Assembly (NCBI RefSeq): GCF_030733685.1
Contig: NZ_JASHIM010000005.1
Span: forward strand, 124,001-188,000
Direction of reading: 5' to 3'
DNA length: 64,000 bases
From: Roseovarius sp. MMSF_3281
Lineage (GTDB): Bacteria > Pseudomonadota > Alphaproteobacteria > Rhodobacterales > Rhodobacteraceae
A model generated the notes under the pieces. That model worked only from the letters and a program-made list of their open reading frames with translations, was not told the DNA's origin and did no database searches. The stretch's first letter is position 1; every line of letters begins with the position of its first letter. Both the position numbers and the translations under genes were made by a program. Shown piece by piece: positions 55,393-64,000 of the stretch.

Positions 55393-57030
55393 ATGACATC
55401 CAAACCTCTTTCCGACGTGCACATGCAGGTGATGTGGAACCGGCTGATCTCGGTTGTCGAGGAGCAGGCCATCACCCTGATCCGCACCGCCTTCAGCACC
55501 TCGGTCCGCGAATCCGGTGACCTTTCGGCCGGCGTCTTCAACCGCGGCGGCCAGATGATCGCCCAGGCGGTCACCGGCACCCCCGGCCACGTCAACGCCA
55601 TGGCCGAGGCGGTCGGGCATTTCATCAACGACATCGGTCGCGACAATATCTTCGAGGGTGACGTCTATATCACCAACGATCCGTGGAAGGGCACCGGCCA
55701 CCTTCTCGACATTACAATGGTGACGCCCTCGTTCCGTGGTGGCCAGTTGGTGGGCTTCTTCGCCTGCACCGCCCACGTGGTGGATGTCGGCGGGCGTGGC
55801 TTCGGGCCCGACGCAAACGAGGTCTACGAGGAAGGCATCTTCATCCCGATCATGAAATTCGTCGAGCGCGGCACGGTGAACCGCGATCTGGTCAACATCC
55901 TGCGCAACAATGTGCGCGAGGCGGACCAGGTTGTGGGCGACATCTTCTCGCTTGCGGCCTGCAACGAGACCGGCCACCGCCGTCTGCAGGATATGATGGA
56001 CGAGTTCGGGCTTGCCGATCTCGAGGAGCTGGGCGAATTTGTTTTCAAACGCAGCTATGATGCCACGCTGGAACGCATCGCGGCGCTTCCGAAAGGCTCC
56101 TATGACAACGTCATGCGGGTTGACGGCTATGGCAGCCCGGTGGACATCGCCGTGCGCATCGACGTGGCCGACGATCACATCCTCGCGGATTTCGACGGCA
56201 CCTCGGGGCCGAGCCCGCTGGGGATCAACGTGCCGATGATCTATTCCAAGGCCTATGCCTGCTACGGTTTGAAATGCGCGCTTGCGCCCGAGATTCCGAA
56301 CAACCACGGCTCGCTTCTGCCATTCCTCTTCGAGGCGCCGGAGGATTGCATCCTCAACGCGCAGCGCCCCGCGCCTGTGGCGGTGCGTCACGTGCTGGGC
56401 CATTTCATCCCCGATGCTGTGCTGGGCGCAGTGCATAAGCTGGTGCCGGGCAAGGTGCCTGCCGAGGGCGCCGGTGCCCTTTGGAACCTGCATGTCAGCG
56501 CCCGCCCGCGGCAGGATGAACATTGCCCGGCGGATGGCGGCCAGCGCGCCGAGGTGCTGCTGTTCAACAGCGGCGGGGCCGGGGCTCGGCAGGGGCTCGA
56601 CGGGCTGTCGGCGACCGCCTTCCCAAGCGGCGTGCATTCCATGTCCATCGAGGCGACCGAGCATGTGGGCCCGGTAATCTTCTGGCGCAAGGAGCTGCGC
56701 GACGGCTCGGGCGGCGCGGGCCGCCAGCGTGGCGGGCTTGGCCAGGTGGTCGAGATCCAGGCGACCGAAGGGCACGAGTTCACCTTCAACGCCATGTTCG
56801 ACCGCATTGACCATCCGGCCCGTGGCCGCGACGGGGGCGAGGATGGCCAGCCCGGCGCAGTGCTGCTGGACGATGGCACCCGGCTTGCCTCCAAGGGCCG
56901 CCAGCATGTGCCCCATGACCGGCGGCTGGTGTTGCAGCTTCCCGGTGGCGGTGGCTATGGCCCCCGCACCGAGCGCGATCCCGAGCTGGCCGCGCGCGAC
57001 AAGGCCTTCGGCTACGTGACCGAAGATTGA
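55393..57030 (+). CDS. Hydantoinase/oxoprolinase-family protein, HyuB-type subunit (second copy)
   Basis: A 545-residue HyuB subunit, the usual family length, unlike the longer copy at 25405. TAFSTSVRESGDLSAGVF, DVYITNDPWKGTGHLLD and GGAGRQRGGLGQVVEI are family marks. AGGAG precedes ATG 55393. With the upstream HyuA-like protein it should form an ATP-dependent lactam/hydantoin-opening enzyme. A strong stem-loop follows at 57040. Confidence 0.92.
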   Translation: MTSKPLSDVHMQVMWNRLISVVEEQAITLIRTAFSTSVRESGDLSAGVFNRGGQMIAQAVTGTPGHVNAMAEAVGHFINDIGRDNIFEGDVYITNDPWKGTGHLLDITMVTPSFRGGQLVGFFACTAHVVDVGGRGFGPDANEVYEEGIFIPIMKFVERGTVNRDLVNILRNNVREADQVVGDIFSLAACNETGHRRLQDMMDEFGLADLEELGEFVFKRSYDATLERIAALPKGSYDNVMRVDGYGSPVDIAVRIDVADDHILADFDGTSGPSPLGINVPMIYSKAYACYGLKCALAPEIPNNHGSLLPFLFEAPEDCILNAQRPAPVAVRHVLGHFIPDAVLGAVHKLVPGKVPAEGAGALWNLHVSARPRQDEHCPADGGQRAEVLLFNSGGAGARQGLDGLSATAFPSGVHSMSIEATEHVGPVIFWRKELRDGSGGAGRQRGGLGQVVEIQATEGHEFTFNAMFDRIDHPARGRDGGEDGQPGAVLLDDGTRLASKGRQHVPHDRRLVLQLPGGGGYGPRTERDPELAARDKAFGYVTED

Positions 57031-57039
57031 GTGCGGCTA

Positions 57040-57076
57040 GGGCGGCCCGTGTTCTCCCGCTTTTTGCGGGCCGCCC
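57040..57076 (+). terminator. Intercistronic stem-loop between hyuB and aminotransferase genes
   Basis: GGGCGGCCCG (57040-57049) pairs exactly with CGGGCCGCCC (57067-57076). The 17-base loop holds CCCGC-TTTTT-GCGGG, an alternative smaller hairpin sharing the 3' arm. It may lower transcription of downstream genes or stabilise the hyuAB message. Confidence 0.6.
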
Positions 57077-57108
57077 CATCCCGAAATTAGCAACAAGGAC
57101 GTCTTCCC

Positions 57109-58314
57109 GTGTTCAAACAATCCCGCCGCGCCGAGCGCATTAAACCATCGCCCGCCATTGCCGTCTCAATGCAGGCCAAGGCGCTTGCCGGGCAGGGCAT
57201 AGACGTGGTCGATCTCAGCGTCGGCGAGCCCGATTTCGACACCCCGGCCCATGTGCGCGCCGCCGCCGTGGCCGCCATGGAGGCTGGCGAGACCCACTAT
57301 ACCGCTGCCGACGGCACCCCTGCGCTGAAGAAAGCCATCGCCACCGCCTTTCTGCGCGACTACGGCCTGAACTTCGAGCCCACCGAGATTACCGCCGCCA
57401 ACGGCGCCAAGCAGGTGATCTGCAACGCGCTTCTGGCGACACTCGATCCCGGCGACGAGGTTATCGTGCCGACGCCCTACTGGGTGTCCTACACCGATCT
57501 CGTGTTGCTCGCGGATGGCAGCCCGGTTGAGGTTGCCTGCCCCGCGGAGGCCGGGTTCAAGCTGTCGCCTGAGGCGCTCGAGGCGGCGATCACTCCGCGC
57601 AGTCGCTGGCTGATTCTGAACGCGCCCTCCAACCCTACCGGCGCCGCCTACTCGAAGGCTGAGCTGGCGGCGCTTGGCGCGGTACTGGACCGGCATCCCA
57701 ATGTCATGATCCTGTCGGACGAGATCTATGACCTCATCCGTTACGACGGTGGCGCGCCGCTGTCCTTCCTCTCGGCCAATCCCGGCTTGCGCAACCGCAC
57801 CCTCGTCGTGAACGGCGTGTCCAAAGCCTATGCCATGACCGGCTGGCGGCTGGGCTACGGCGCGGGGCCGGCAGAGCTCGTCAAGGTGATGGCCAAGGTT
57901 CAGTCGCAGGCCACTTCCAATCCTTCGTCTGTCTCGCAAGCCGCCGCCATCGCCGCGCTGACCGGGCCGCAGGACTTCGTGACCATGGCGCTCGCGGAAT
58001 ACCAGTCGCGCCGCGATCTGGTCATGGAGTTGCTGGAGGCCATTCCGCTGCTGGTCCCGCACCGCCCGGACGGCGCCTTCTATGTCTACATCGACTGCTC
58101 GGCCCTGATCGGCCGCCGCATGGCGGACGGGACGGTGTTGCAGGATGACACCGCCGTGGCGCGCTTCCTGCTGGAGGTGGCACGGGTGGCGGTGGTTCCG
58201 GGCGCGGCCTTCGGGGCGCAGCCGTTCTTTCGTATCTCCTTTGCCACCTCCCGCCTGCGCCTCACCGAAGGTTGCAAGCGCATTGCCAATGCCATCGAAG
58301 AGCTGAGCCAATGA
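57109..58314 (+). CDS. Class I pyridoxal-phosphate aminotransferase (AspC/AAT-like)
   Basis: A 401-residue fold-type I aminotransferase. DLSVGEPDFDTPAHV, NAPSNPTGAAYSKAEL and LSDEIYDLIRY bind cofactor, and the Schiff-base Lys is in VNGVSKAYAMTGWR. The start is GTG 57109 with AAGGAC about 9 bases upstream. It overlaps the RidA gene by four bases. It probably deaminates the amino acid released by ring opening, in step with RidA. Aspartate is the usual amino donor or acceptor in this subgroup, but the substrate here is open. Confidence 0.9.
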   Translation: MFKQSRRAERIKPSPAIAVSMQAKALAGQGIDVVDLSVGEPDFDTPAHVRAAAVAAMEAGETHYTAADGTPALKKAIATAFLRDYGLNFEPTEITAANGAKQVICNALLATLDPGDEVIVPTPYWVSYTDLVLLADGSPVEVACPAEAGFKLSPEALEAAITPRSRWLILNAPSNPTGAAYSKAELAALGAVLDRHPNVMILSDEIYDLIRYDGGAPLSFLSANPGLRNRTLVVNGVSKAYAMTGWRLGYGAGPAELVKVMAKVQSQATSNPSSVSQAAAIAALTGPQDFVTMALAEYQSRRDLVMELLEAIPLLVPHRPDGAFYVYIDCSALIGRRMADGTVLQDDTAVARFLLEVARVAVVPGAAFGAQPFFRISFATSRLRLTEGCKRIANAIEELSQ

Positions 58315-58793
58315 CCGAAACCCCCTATGACCGCCTGGAAGCGCTCGGCCTGACTCTGCCGCCGATCCGCGCCGCCGCCGGCGCCTATGTGCCCGCCCGC
58401 CGTGCCGGGGCGCTGTTGTTCCTGTCGGGCCGGGGCGGTAGCGGCCCCGATGGCACCGTCGCAACCGGGCAGGTAGGCAGCGACGCCGTTACGCCCGAAG
58501 AGGCGCATGAGCACGCCCGCTCTGCCGGGCTGCAGCTGCTTGCAGCCGCCCATGCAGAGCTCGGTGACCTTGGGCGGATCGAGGCGGTGGTCAAGTTGCT
58601 GGGCATGGTTAACGCCGTACCGGGCTTCAAGGGCCACCCGGGCGTTATTGACGGATGCTCGACGCTGTTTGCCGATGTGCTCGGTCCGGCGGGCGTTCAT
58701 GCGCGCAGCGCCGTGGGCGTCGCCTCGCTCCCCCACGACATGTCGGTGGAGATCGAGGCGATCCTTCTCGTCTCGCCGCAGTCCAGCAAATAG
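58311..58793 (+). CDS. RidA/YjgF/YER057c-family protein
   Basis: A 160-residue RidA-superfamily protein, longer than the usual about 130. ALLFLSGRGGSGPDG, ARSAGLQLLAAAHAELGDL, VVKLLGMVNAVPGF and ARSAVGVASLPHDMSVEIEA are the family strands. The usual active-site Arg lies in HARSAVGV. RidA proteins hydrolyse reactive 2-imino/enamine products formed by PLP enzymes; coupling to the aminotransferase by a 4-base overlap supports that role. Longer RidA paralogues can have other hydrolytic roles. Confidence 0.87.
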   Translation: MTETPYDRLEALGLTLPPIRAAAGAYVPARRAGALLFLSGRGGSGPDGTVATGQVGSDAVTPEEAHEHARSAGLQLLAAAHAELGDLGRIEAVVKLLGMVNAVPGFKGHPGVIDGCSTLFADVLGPAGVHARSAVGVASLPHDMSVEIEAILLVSPQSSK

Positions 58794-58865
58794 GCGCTTT
58801 CACCGATGGGTTTGAAAGGTTATCATATGACTGATCACTTGAACGTTTCGACGGGAGTAAGAGTC

Positions 58866-59570
58866 ATGCGGATGCTTGGAAAACGCGAGAGCCTGTCATC
58901 GCAGCTAGAAATGGAGCTGCGCCAGAAGATCGCCGACGGAGTCTACAAGCATGGTGACAAGATCCCCACCGAGGGCGCGCTCTGCGACGAATATGGCGTC
59001 AGCCGCACGGTGGTGCGCGAGGCGGTGTCTTCGCTGCGCGCCGACGGGCTTTTGCAGCCTCGGCAGGGTGTGGGGGTCTTCGTCAACAAGACGGTGAAGC
59101 TCCAGCCTTTCTCGATCTCGACGATCCCCGATGCGCAGGTGGAGGAGATCGTTCAGATCCTCGAGCTGCGCCTGAGCACCGAGGTCGAATGCGCCGGCCT
59201 TGCCGCCCTTCGCCACACTGATGCACAGATGACTGAGATTCGCGACGCGTGGGAGCGCATTGAGGCGATAACCTCCGAAGGAAACGCCAATTCTGGCGAG
59301 CTCGACTTCAACTTGCACCGGGCAATCGCGCGGGCCTCGAACAACCGATATTTCGACAAGTTCCTCGAGTTCCTGGGCCCGCAGATCATCCCCCGCATCC
59401 GCGCGCGTACCGAGGGCGAGGACGAGATGCGCCCCAAGTGGCAGGCCGATCATCTGGAGGTCATCGAGGCGATCGCGCGCCGCGACGCGGACGAAGCTCG
59501 CGACGCTATGCGTCGCCACCTGAGCGACAGCCTCGAACGTTACCGCAAAAGCAGTATAGCCAGAGACTAA
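58866..59570 (+). CDS. GntR-family transcriptional regulator, FadR subgroup
   Basis: A 234-residue regulator. The winged helix covers about residues 10-75 (GDKIPTEGALCDEYGVSRTV, then VREAVSSLRADGLLQPRQGV); the FCD ligand domain follows with FNLHRAIARASNN and metal-type His near the end (HLEVIEAI). ATG 58866 has GGGAG 8 bases upstream; ATGs at 58806 and 58827 are alternatives, but 58827 sits inside a possible operator (TATCATATGACTGATCAC, 58821-58838). Likely represses kdgD, hyuAB and TRAP genes until the sugar-acid-like substrate binds. Confidence 0.9.
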   Translation: MRMLGKRESLSSQLEMELRQKIADGVYKHGDKIPTEGALCDEYGVSRTVVREAVSSLRADGLLQPRQGVGVFVNKTVKLQPFSISTIPDAQVEEIVQILELRLSTEVECAGLAALRHTDAQMTEIRDAWERIEAITSEGNANSGELDFNLHRAIARASNNRYFDKFLEFLGPQIIPRIRARTEGEDEMRPKWQADHLEVIEAIARRDADEARDAMRRHLSDSLERYRKSSIARD

Positions 59571-59640
59571 TTCTCCACACCGGTGACGGCAACTGCCGCA
59601 TCGGCAGATCGAAAGGCCTCGTCAGACTTGAGCTCATATG

Positions 59641-59654
59641 ATGACATATGTCAT
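59641..59654. promoter_or_regulatory. Perfect 14-bp palindrome, probable GntR operator upstream of dctP
   Basis: ATGACATATGTCAT at 59641-59654 is a perfect palindrome, flanked on the left by CATATG. It lies between gntR and dctP, 69 bases before the dctP start. FadR-type regulators bind such short palindromes with a TGAC...GTCA core. The same 9-mer TATGATGAC occurs in the kdgD/hyuA spacer. Confidence 0.55.
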
Positions 59655-59722
59655 ACTTATTAATGACCAAGAGGCGACTCAATCGCCCTGATATCGCAAC
59701 CCCAAGAACAACAGGGAAAACA

Positions 59723-60709
59723 ATGAAAACACTTCGCATTTCCGCCACCTTTGCCTCGGCTCTCTCGCTTCTGGCGGGCGCCGCCCAGGCCGAAACCGTC
59801 TGGACCATGGCCTCGGGCTATCCCGAGAGCAGCTTCCTGACTCAGAACATCCGCGCCTTCATCGAGGCCGTGGAGGAGCGCACCGAAGGCGAGCTCAAGA
59901 TCGACCTGCGCTCGCATGATACGCTTATCAAGCTCGACAACATCAAGCGCGCGGTGCAGTCCGGCCAAGTGCAGATCGGCGAGATCCGCATGGGCGTCTA
60001 CGGCAACGAGCAGGAGATGTTTAATCTCGACAACATCCCCGGCGTGGTGCCGACCTTCGAGAAATCCTGGATGCTGATGGAAGAGCAGAAGCCGTTCTAC
60101 GACGAATGGTTTGGCCGGGGCGGCATGGAGGTCCTGAGTTATATCGCCTGGCCTGGGCAGGGCTTCTACACCGAGGGCGAGATCTCGGGGCTTGCGGATC
60201 TCGAGGACCTCAAGCTGCGCATCTACTCGCGCCAGACCCAGGTCATGGGTGAGAAACTGGGCGCCGAAGCCATCATCCTGCCCTTCGCCGAAGTGCCGCA
60301 GGCCTTTGCCACCGGCATGATCGAAGCGCTGTGGACCAGTGCCCAGTCCGGCACCGACGTGCAGGCGTGGGATTACCTCGACACCTTCACCTACACCGGC
60401 ACCATGCACAACAAGAACGCAGTGATCGTGAACCAGCGCGCGATGCGTGCGCTGCCCGAAGATATCCAGGCGATCGTCCGCGAGGAGGGCGAGAAGGCCA
60501 CGGAGCGCGGCTGGGAGATCGCCCGTGCTGCGGGCGAGGAGCGTGAGCAGGTGCTGCGCGATCACGGCATGACCGTGACACAGGCACCGCAGGAGGTGCT
60601 CGACAGGATCGACCAGATCGGCAAGGAGATGGTGGCTGACTGGCTCGAGGTTGCGTCCGAAGAGGAAGCGGCGGTCTACGAGGCCTACCAGGCCCGCATC
60701 ACCGACTGA
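59723..60709 (+). CDS. TRAP transporter substrate-binding protein, DctP family
   Basis: A 328-residue periplasmic binding protein with a 23-residue Sec signal ending AGAAQA-ETVW. TRAP features are ASGYPESSFLTQNI, VQSGQVQIGEIRMG, DLEDLKLRIYSRQTQVMGE (the conserved Arg for the substrate carboxylate) and GMIEALWTS. It captures an organic acid such as a sugar acid or amino-acid derivative for the DctQM membrane pair immediately downstream. Confidence 0.95.
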   Translation: MKTLRISATFASALSLLAGAAQAETVWTMASGYPESSFLTQNIRAFIEAVEERTEGELKIDLRSHDTLIKLDNIKRAVQSGQVQIGEIRMGVYGNEQEMFNLDNIPGVVPTFEKSWMLMEEQKPFYDEWFGRGGMEVLSYIAWPGQGFYTEGEISGLADLEDLKLRIYSRQTQVMGEKLGAEAIILPFAEVPQAFATGMIEALWTSAQSGTDVQAWDYLDTFTYTGTMHNKNAVIVNQRAMRALPEDIQAIVREEGEKATERGWEIARAAGEEREQVLRDHGMTVTQAPQEVLDRIDQIGKEMVADWLEVASEEEAAVYEAYQARITD

Positions 60710-60734
60710 CATTCCCAGCCACAGGAGGTTCGCC

Positions 60735-61253
60735 ATGGCACGATCTGTGCTGACGCGGCTCTACGATCTGGCGGGATATCTCGCCGGAATCTGTCTGGTG
60801 GGCATCTGCGTGACGATCGTCACGCAGATCATCGCCCGCCTGATGGGCAAGACCGTCGATTCCACGGAATCGGCGGGGCTGCTTCTGGCAGCTACCATGT
60901 TCTTCGGACTGGCGCATACCTTCCGCCACGGCAGTCACGTGCGCATCACCTTGGCGCTCGACGCACTGCCGCTGCGGTTGCGGCGCGGGGCCGAGATATT
61001 CAACTGCTTCGTGGCCGGGGCAGCGATCTGCTTCCTGGCCTGGCATCTCGCAAGTCTCGCGCTGCAATCGTGGCAGTATGGCGACGTGAGCCCGGGCCTA
61101 CTTGCGATCCCGTTCTGGATTCCGCAGAGCGCCGCCGCCGCCGGGGTGATCCTGTTTGCCGTCGCCATCCTCGACGAGCTGGTGTGGATCATCGCGGGCC
61201 GTCCGCCGCGCTACGACGTGGCGCCCAATTCCGACAACACGCATTACGAATGA
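60735..61253 (+). CDS. TRAP transporter small permease, DctQ family
   Basis: A 172-residue small membrane subunit with four hydrophobic segments, starting LAGICLVGICVTIVTQIIAR and ending AAAAGVILFAVAILDELVWI. GGAGG precedes ATG 60735 at 6 bases. The pattern AARMFFGLAHTFRHG-type loop (here MFFGLAHTFRHGSHVRI) is characteristic of DctQ. It joins DctM to form the sodium-coupled importer. Confidence 0.93.
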   Translation: MARSVLTRLYDLAGYLAGICLVGICVTIVTQIIARLMGKTVDSTESAGLLLAATMFFGLAHTFRHGSHVRITLALDALPLRLRRGAEIFNCFVAGAAICFLAWHLASLALQSWQYGDVSPGLLAIPFWIPQSAAAAGVILFAVAILDELVWIIAGRPPRYDVAPNSDNTHYE

Positions 61254-61260
61254 GGTTCCC

Positions 61261-62562
61261 ATGGACATGATCCTTGTCGCTTCGCTGGTTCTCGTGGCGC
61301 TCATCGTGCTGCTGCTGGGGGCCGGGCTCTGGGTGTCGGTCAGCCTGCTGGCGGTCGGCATGGCCATGATGCAGCTTTTCACATCGGCGCCCATGGGGTC
61401 GCTGATCGCCTCGACCCTGTGGGACAGCAGTTGGAGTTGGGCACTGACCTCGTTGCCGCTGTTCATCTGGATGGGCGAGATCCTGTTCCGCTCCAATCTG
61501 TCGTCGAGCATGTTCAACGGTCTGTCGTCCTGGGTCGGTCGGATGCCGGGCGGGCTGTTGCATGTCAACATCCTTGGCTGCGGCGTGATGGCCGCCATCA
61601 CAGGCTCGTCGGCGGTGACCTGCGCCACCATCGGCCGCATGAGCGTACCCGAGCTCAACGGGCGCGGCTACCCTAAGGCACTGACCATCGGCACGCTGGC
61701 GGGGTCGGGCACGCTCGGCCTGCTGATCCCGCCGTCGATCATCATGATCGTCTACGGGGTCACCGCCGAGCAATCCATTGCCCATCTGTTCATCGCCGGC
61801 GTGGTTCCGGGGCTGCTGCTGATCGTGCTCTTCATGGCCTATACCGGCATTTCGAGTGTCCTGCGCGGAGACGAGATGCCCGGTCGCGAGGCGGTGATAG
61901 ACCTCGGCCAGCGGATTCGTGCGCTGCGCAGCCTGCTGCCTGCGGTGGCGCTGATCGTCTTCGTGATCGGGTCAATCTACGGCGGCCTAGCCACCCCCAC
62001 CGAGGCTGCAGCCATCGGCGTGCTGGGCGCGCTGGCGCTGTCGGCGCTTGGCGGATCGCTCAGCCGGGCAAGCTTTGTCGACGGGGTCATGAGCGCGGTG
62101 CGCACCTCGTGCATGATCTCGTTCATCATCGCCACCGCCGCCTGCCTGTCGATCGCCGTGGCCTTCGTCGATCTGCCGCGCCAGCTGGCGGGCTGGGTCG
62201 CGGGGATGGAGTTGTCGCCCTACCTGCTGCTCGCGGTGCTGGGCGTGCTGATTCTGGCGATGGGCTGCTTTCTCGAGGGGATCTCGATCATCGTGCTCAC
62301 CTCGTCGGTCATGTTGCCCATGGTCGAGGCAGCGGGCATCGACCTCGTGTGGTTCGGCATCTTCCTCGTAATCCTCATCGAGGCGGCGCAGATCACCCCG
62401 CCAGTCGGCTTCAACCTCTTCGTGCTGCAGGGCATCACCGGTGAGAGCATCTTGACCATCGCCCGCGCCGCCCTGCCGTTCTTTCTGCTGCTGGTGCTTC
62501 TCTTGGTGCTCATAACGGTGTTCCCGTGGCTGGCCACCGGGCTGCCGCAGCTGATGAGCTAG
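61261..62562 (+). CDS. TRAP transporter large permease, DctM family
   Basis: A 433-residue integral membrane subunit with about 12 hydrophobic helices. SLPLFIWMGEILFRSNLSS, GSSAVTCATIGRMSVPELNG, TLGLLIPPSIIMIVYG and QITPPVGFNLFVLQGITGES are the conserved DctM transport motifs. It starts 7 bases after the DctQ stop. Energised by an ion gradient, it imports the ligand bound by DctP. Confidence 0.95.
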   Translation: MDMILVASLVLVALIVLLLGAGLWVSVSLLAVGMAMMQLFTSAPMGSLIASTLWDSSWSWALTSLPLFIWMGEILFRSNLSSSMFNGLSSWVGRMPGGLLHVNILGCGVMAAITGSSAVTCATIGRMSVPELNGRGYPKALTIGTLAGSGTLGLLIPPSIIMIVYGVTAEQSIAHLFIAGVVPGLLLIVLFMAYTGISSVLRGDEMPGREAVIDLGQRIRALRSLLPAVALIVFVIGSIYGGLATPTEAAAIGVLGALALSALGGSLSRASFVDGVMSAVRTSCMISFIIATAACLSIAVAFVDLPRQLAGWVAGMELSPYLLLAVLGVLILAMGCFLEGISIIVLTSSVMLPMVEAAGIDLVWFGIFLVILIEAAQITPPVGFNLFVLQGITGESILTIARAALPFFLLLVLLLVLITVFPWLATGLPQLMS

Positions 62563-62577
62563 GCGCACAACCCCCTC

Positions 62578-62600
62578 GGGAGGGCCGGCGCGGCTCTCCC
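62578..62600 (+). terminator. Intercistronic stem-loop after dctM
   Basis: GGGAGGGCC (62578-62586) pairs with GGCTCTCCC (62592-62600) over 9 bp including one G-U, with a 5-base loop. The Shine-Dalgarno AAGGAG of the next gene follows 10 bases later, so the hairpin more likely modulates read-through than ends the operon. Confidence 0.5.
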
Positions 62601-62622
62601 GGACAAACTAAAGGAGACTTTC

Positions 62623-64000
62623 ATGGACGGCGCAGACGCCCCCTTCACCCCACATGGCAAACACCTGATCGCAGGCCGCTGGACCGACTCGGACAGCACC
62701 TTCGCCTCGGATCCGGCGCATGGCCCCTCGCATGACTTCTGTGTCGGCACCCCGGCGCTGGTCGACGAGGCCTGCACCGCCGCCGAGGCGGCCTTCCCTG
62801 CCTATGCCAGCATGAGCGCGGACCGCCGCGCCGATTTCCTCGACCGGATCGCCGACGAGATCGAGGCACGCGCCACGGCCATTACCTTCATCGGCACGCA
62901 GGAAACCGGCCTTCCCGAGGCGCGGCTTCAGGGTGAGCGAGGGCGGACCGCCGGCCAGTTGCGCCTGTTTGCCGGGCATATTCGCGAAGGCAGCCATCTC
63001 GACCGGCGCCATGACGCGGCGTTGCCGGACCGCGCGCCGCTGCCCCGGCCCGACCTGCGCCTGATCCAGCGCCCCATCGGGCCGGTCGCTGTCTTCGGTG
63101 CCTCGAACTTTCCGCTTGCCTTCTCCACCGCCGGGGGCGACACCGCCGCGGCGCTGGCAGCGGGCTGCCCGGTGGTGGTGAAAGGCCACGGCGCCCACCC
63201 CGGCACAGGCGAGATCGTCGCCGAGGCGATCCTTGCCGCCATCCGCGCCTGCGACATGCCCGAGGGTGTGTTTTCGCTGGTGCAGGGGGGCAACCGCGAG
63301 GTCGGGCAGGCGCTGGTCCAGCATCCGCTGATCACGGCAGTGGGCTTCACCGGATCGCTCGGCGGTGGGCGCGCGCTCTTCGATCTTTGCGCCGCACGGC
63401 CCGAGCCGATCCCTTTCTTCGGCGAGCTTGGCTCGGTCAACCCCATGTTTCTCCTGCCCGAGGCGCTTGGCGCGCGAGCCGGATCGCTGGGCGAGGGATG
63501 GGCCGCGTCGCTGGCCATGGGCGCCGGTCAGTTCTGCACCAATCCCGGCATCGCTGTGGTGATCCGCAGCCCCGAGGCCGATGCTTTCATGGAAGCCGCC
63601 GGCACGGCGCTTGGCCAGACCGACCCGCAAGTCATGCTGACCTCTGGCATTGCCGAGGCCTATGCCTGCGGCGCTGCAGACTACGCCCGTCAGCCGGGGG
63701 TGCGCAACCTCGTCAGTTCCGAGCCTGGCCGGCGCGAGGCGCAGCCGTTCCTCTTTGCGGTTGATGCGGCCGACTGGCTTGGTAATCCGGTGCTTGGCGA
63801 AGAGGTCTTCGGGCCGCTGGGCCTGATCATTGTGGTGGAGGACGCCGTGCAGATGCTGGCCGTGGCGCAGGCCTTCCGCGGTCAGCTGACCGCGACGCTG
63901 CACATGGATGACGGCGACGCGGACCTTGCGGCGCGGCTTCTGCCGGTGCTCGAACGCAAGGCCGGGCGCATCCTCGCCAACGGTTTCCCAACCGGGGTCG
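62623..64000 (+). CDS. 2-oxoglutarate semialdehyde (2,5-dioxopentanoate) dehydrogenase, C-terminus cut by window edge
   Basis: About 459 residues are present of an expected 505-525. It belongs to the KGSADH III group: GVAVFGASNFPLAFSTAGGD-like N-terminal cofactor region (here GPVAVFGASNFPLAF), general-base Glu in FFGELGSVNP and catalytic Cys in GAGQFCTNPG. It oxidises the KdgD product to 2-oxoglutarate with NAD(P). ATG 62623 has AAGGAG at 6 bases. Position directly after the TRAP genes ties the importer to this catabolic endpoint. Confidence 0.92.
   Translation, partial: MDGADAPFTPHGKHLIAGRWTDSDSTFASDPAHGPSHDFCVGTPALVDEACTAAEAAFPAYASMSADRRADFLDRIADEIEARATAITFIGTQETGLPEARLQGERGRTAGQLRLFAGHIREGSHLDRRHDAALPDRAPLPRPDLRLIQRPIGPVAVFGASNFPLAFSTAGGDTAAALAAGCPVVVKGHGAHPGTGEIVAEAILAAIRACDMPEGVFSLVQGGNREVGQALVQHPLITAVGFTGSLGGGRALFDLCAARPEPIPFFGELGSVNPMFLLPEALGARAGSLGEGWAASLAMGAGQFCTNPGIAVVIRSPEADAFMEAAGTALGQTDPQVMLTSGIAEAYACGAADYARQPGVRNLVSSEPGRREAQPFLFAVDAADWLGNPVLGEEVFGPLGLIIVVEDAVQMLAVAQAFRGQLTATLHMDDGDADLAARLLPVLERKAGRILANGFPTGV

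Noticed and set aside
53872..56916. A 1,014-codon open frame on the minus strand opposite the second hyuAB pair
   Set aside because: It mirrors codon-position GC bias of the plus-strand HyuA/HyuB genes, has His/Arg/Ala-rich composition and no recognisable domain. Both plus-strand genes are clear family members.

Overview
The window is a GC-rich alphaproteobacterial chromosome segment, most likely Rhodobacterales (Roseobacter group). Four things point there: a methionine synthase split into two overlapping genes, a fused two-NBD dipeptide-type ABC ATPase, a TRAP transporter beside paired HyuA/HyuB proteins, and many FAD-dependent amine oxidases. No rRNA, tRNA, CRISPR array or intact insertion sequence was found.

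Region A (1-33 kb) is a large catabolic zone. On the left edge are an FMN/FAD/Fe-S amine-demethylase-like flavoprotein and a truncated oligopeptide-type binding protein, with a divergent LysR gene. A second cluster follows: two tandem-GNAT proteins, a gamma-glutamylputrescine-oxidase-like flavoprotein, two HAD hydrolases, an ArgE-like deacetylase, a class III aminotransferase, a hydroxyacid dehydrogenase and a complete dipeptide-type ABC importer. Next come Lrp and LysR regulators, two DAO flavoproteins, and one strand running HyuA, HyuB, a [2Fe-2S] subunit, an opine-oxidase-alpha-like subunit, an aldehyde dehydrogenase, a tartrate-dehydrogenase-like enzyme and succinate-semialdehyde dehydrogenase. 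The parts suggest uptake of an N-substituted or acylated amino acid or amine, ring opening, oxidative C-N cleavage and entry into the TCA cycle. The substrate cannot be read from sequence.

Region B (33.2-34.5 kb) is a gene graveyard with a deleted DAO oxidase, an IS6-type transposase remnant and a possible Fic-protein tail.

Region C (34.6-44.7 kb, minus strand) is the standout. A fused glycine/sarcosine/dimethylglycine N-methyltransferase leads a run of metF, split metH (two genes), metK, ahcY and an adenosine-kinase-like gene. Together these encode de novo glycine betaine synthesis plus every step needed to recycle the three S-adenosylhomocysteines made per betaine. The leader just upstream of the methyltransferase can fold into a branched RNA of no class I recognise.

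Region D (45.6-51.4 kb, minus strand) is a DeoR-led Ugp-like ABC importer operon ending in a GpdQ-like metallophosphoesterase, probably for glycerophosphodiesters. It is followed by an IS110-family remnant.

Region E (52.2-64 kb) has kdgD facing away from a plus-strand run of a second HyuA/HyuB pair, a class I aminotransferase, a RidA-family protein, a GntR regulator, a DctPQM TRAP transporter and a truncated 2-oxoglutarate-semialdehyde dehydrogenase. KdgD and the last enzyme make 2-oxoglutarate from a deoxy-keto sugar acid. The HyuAB/aminotransferase/RidA group suggests a nitrogen-containing or lactam substrate enters the same route. A perfect palindrome and a shared 9-mer mark likely GntR operators.
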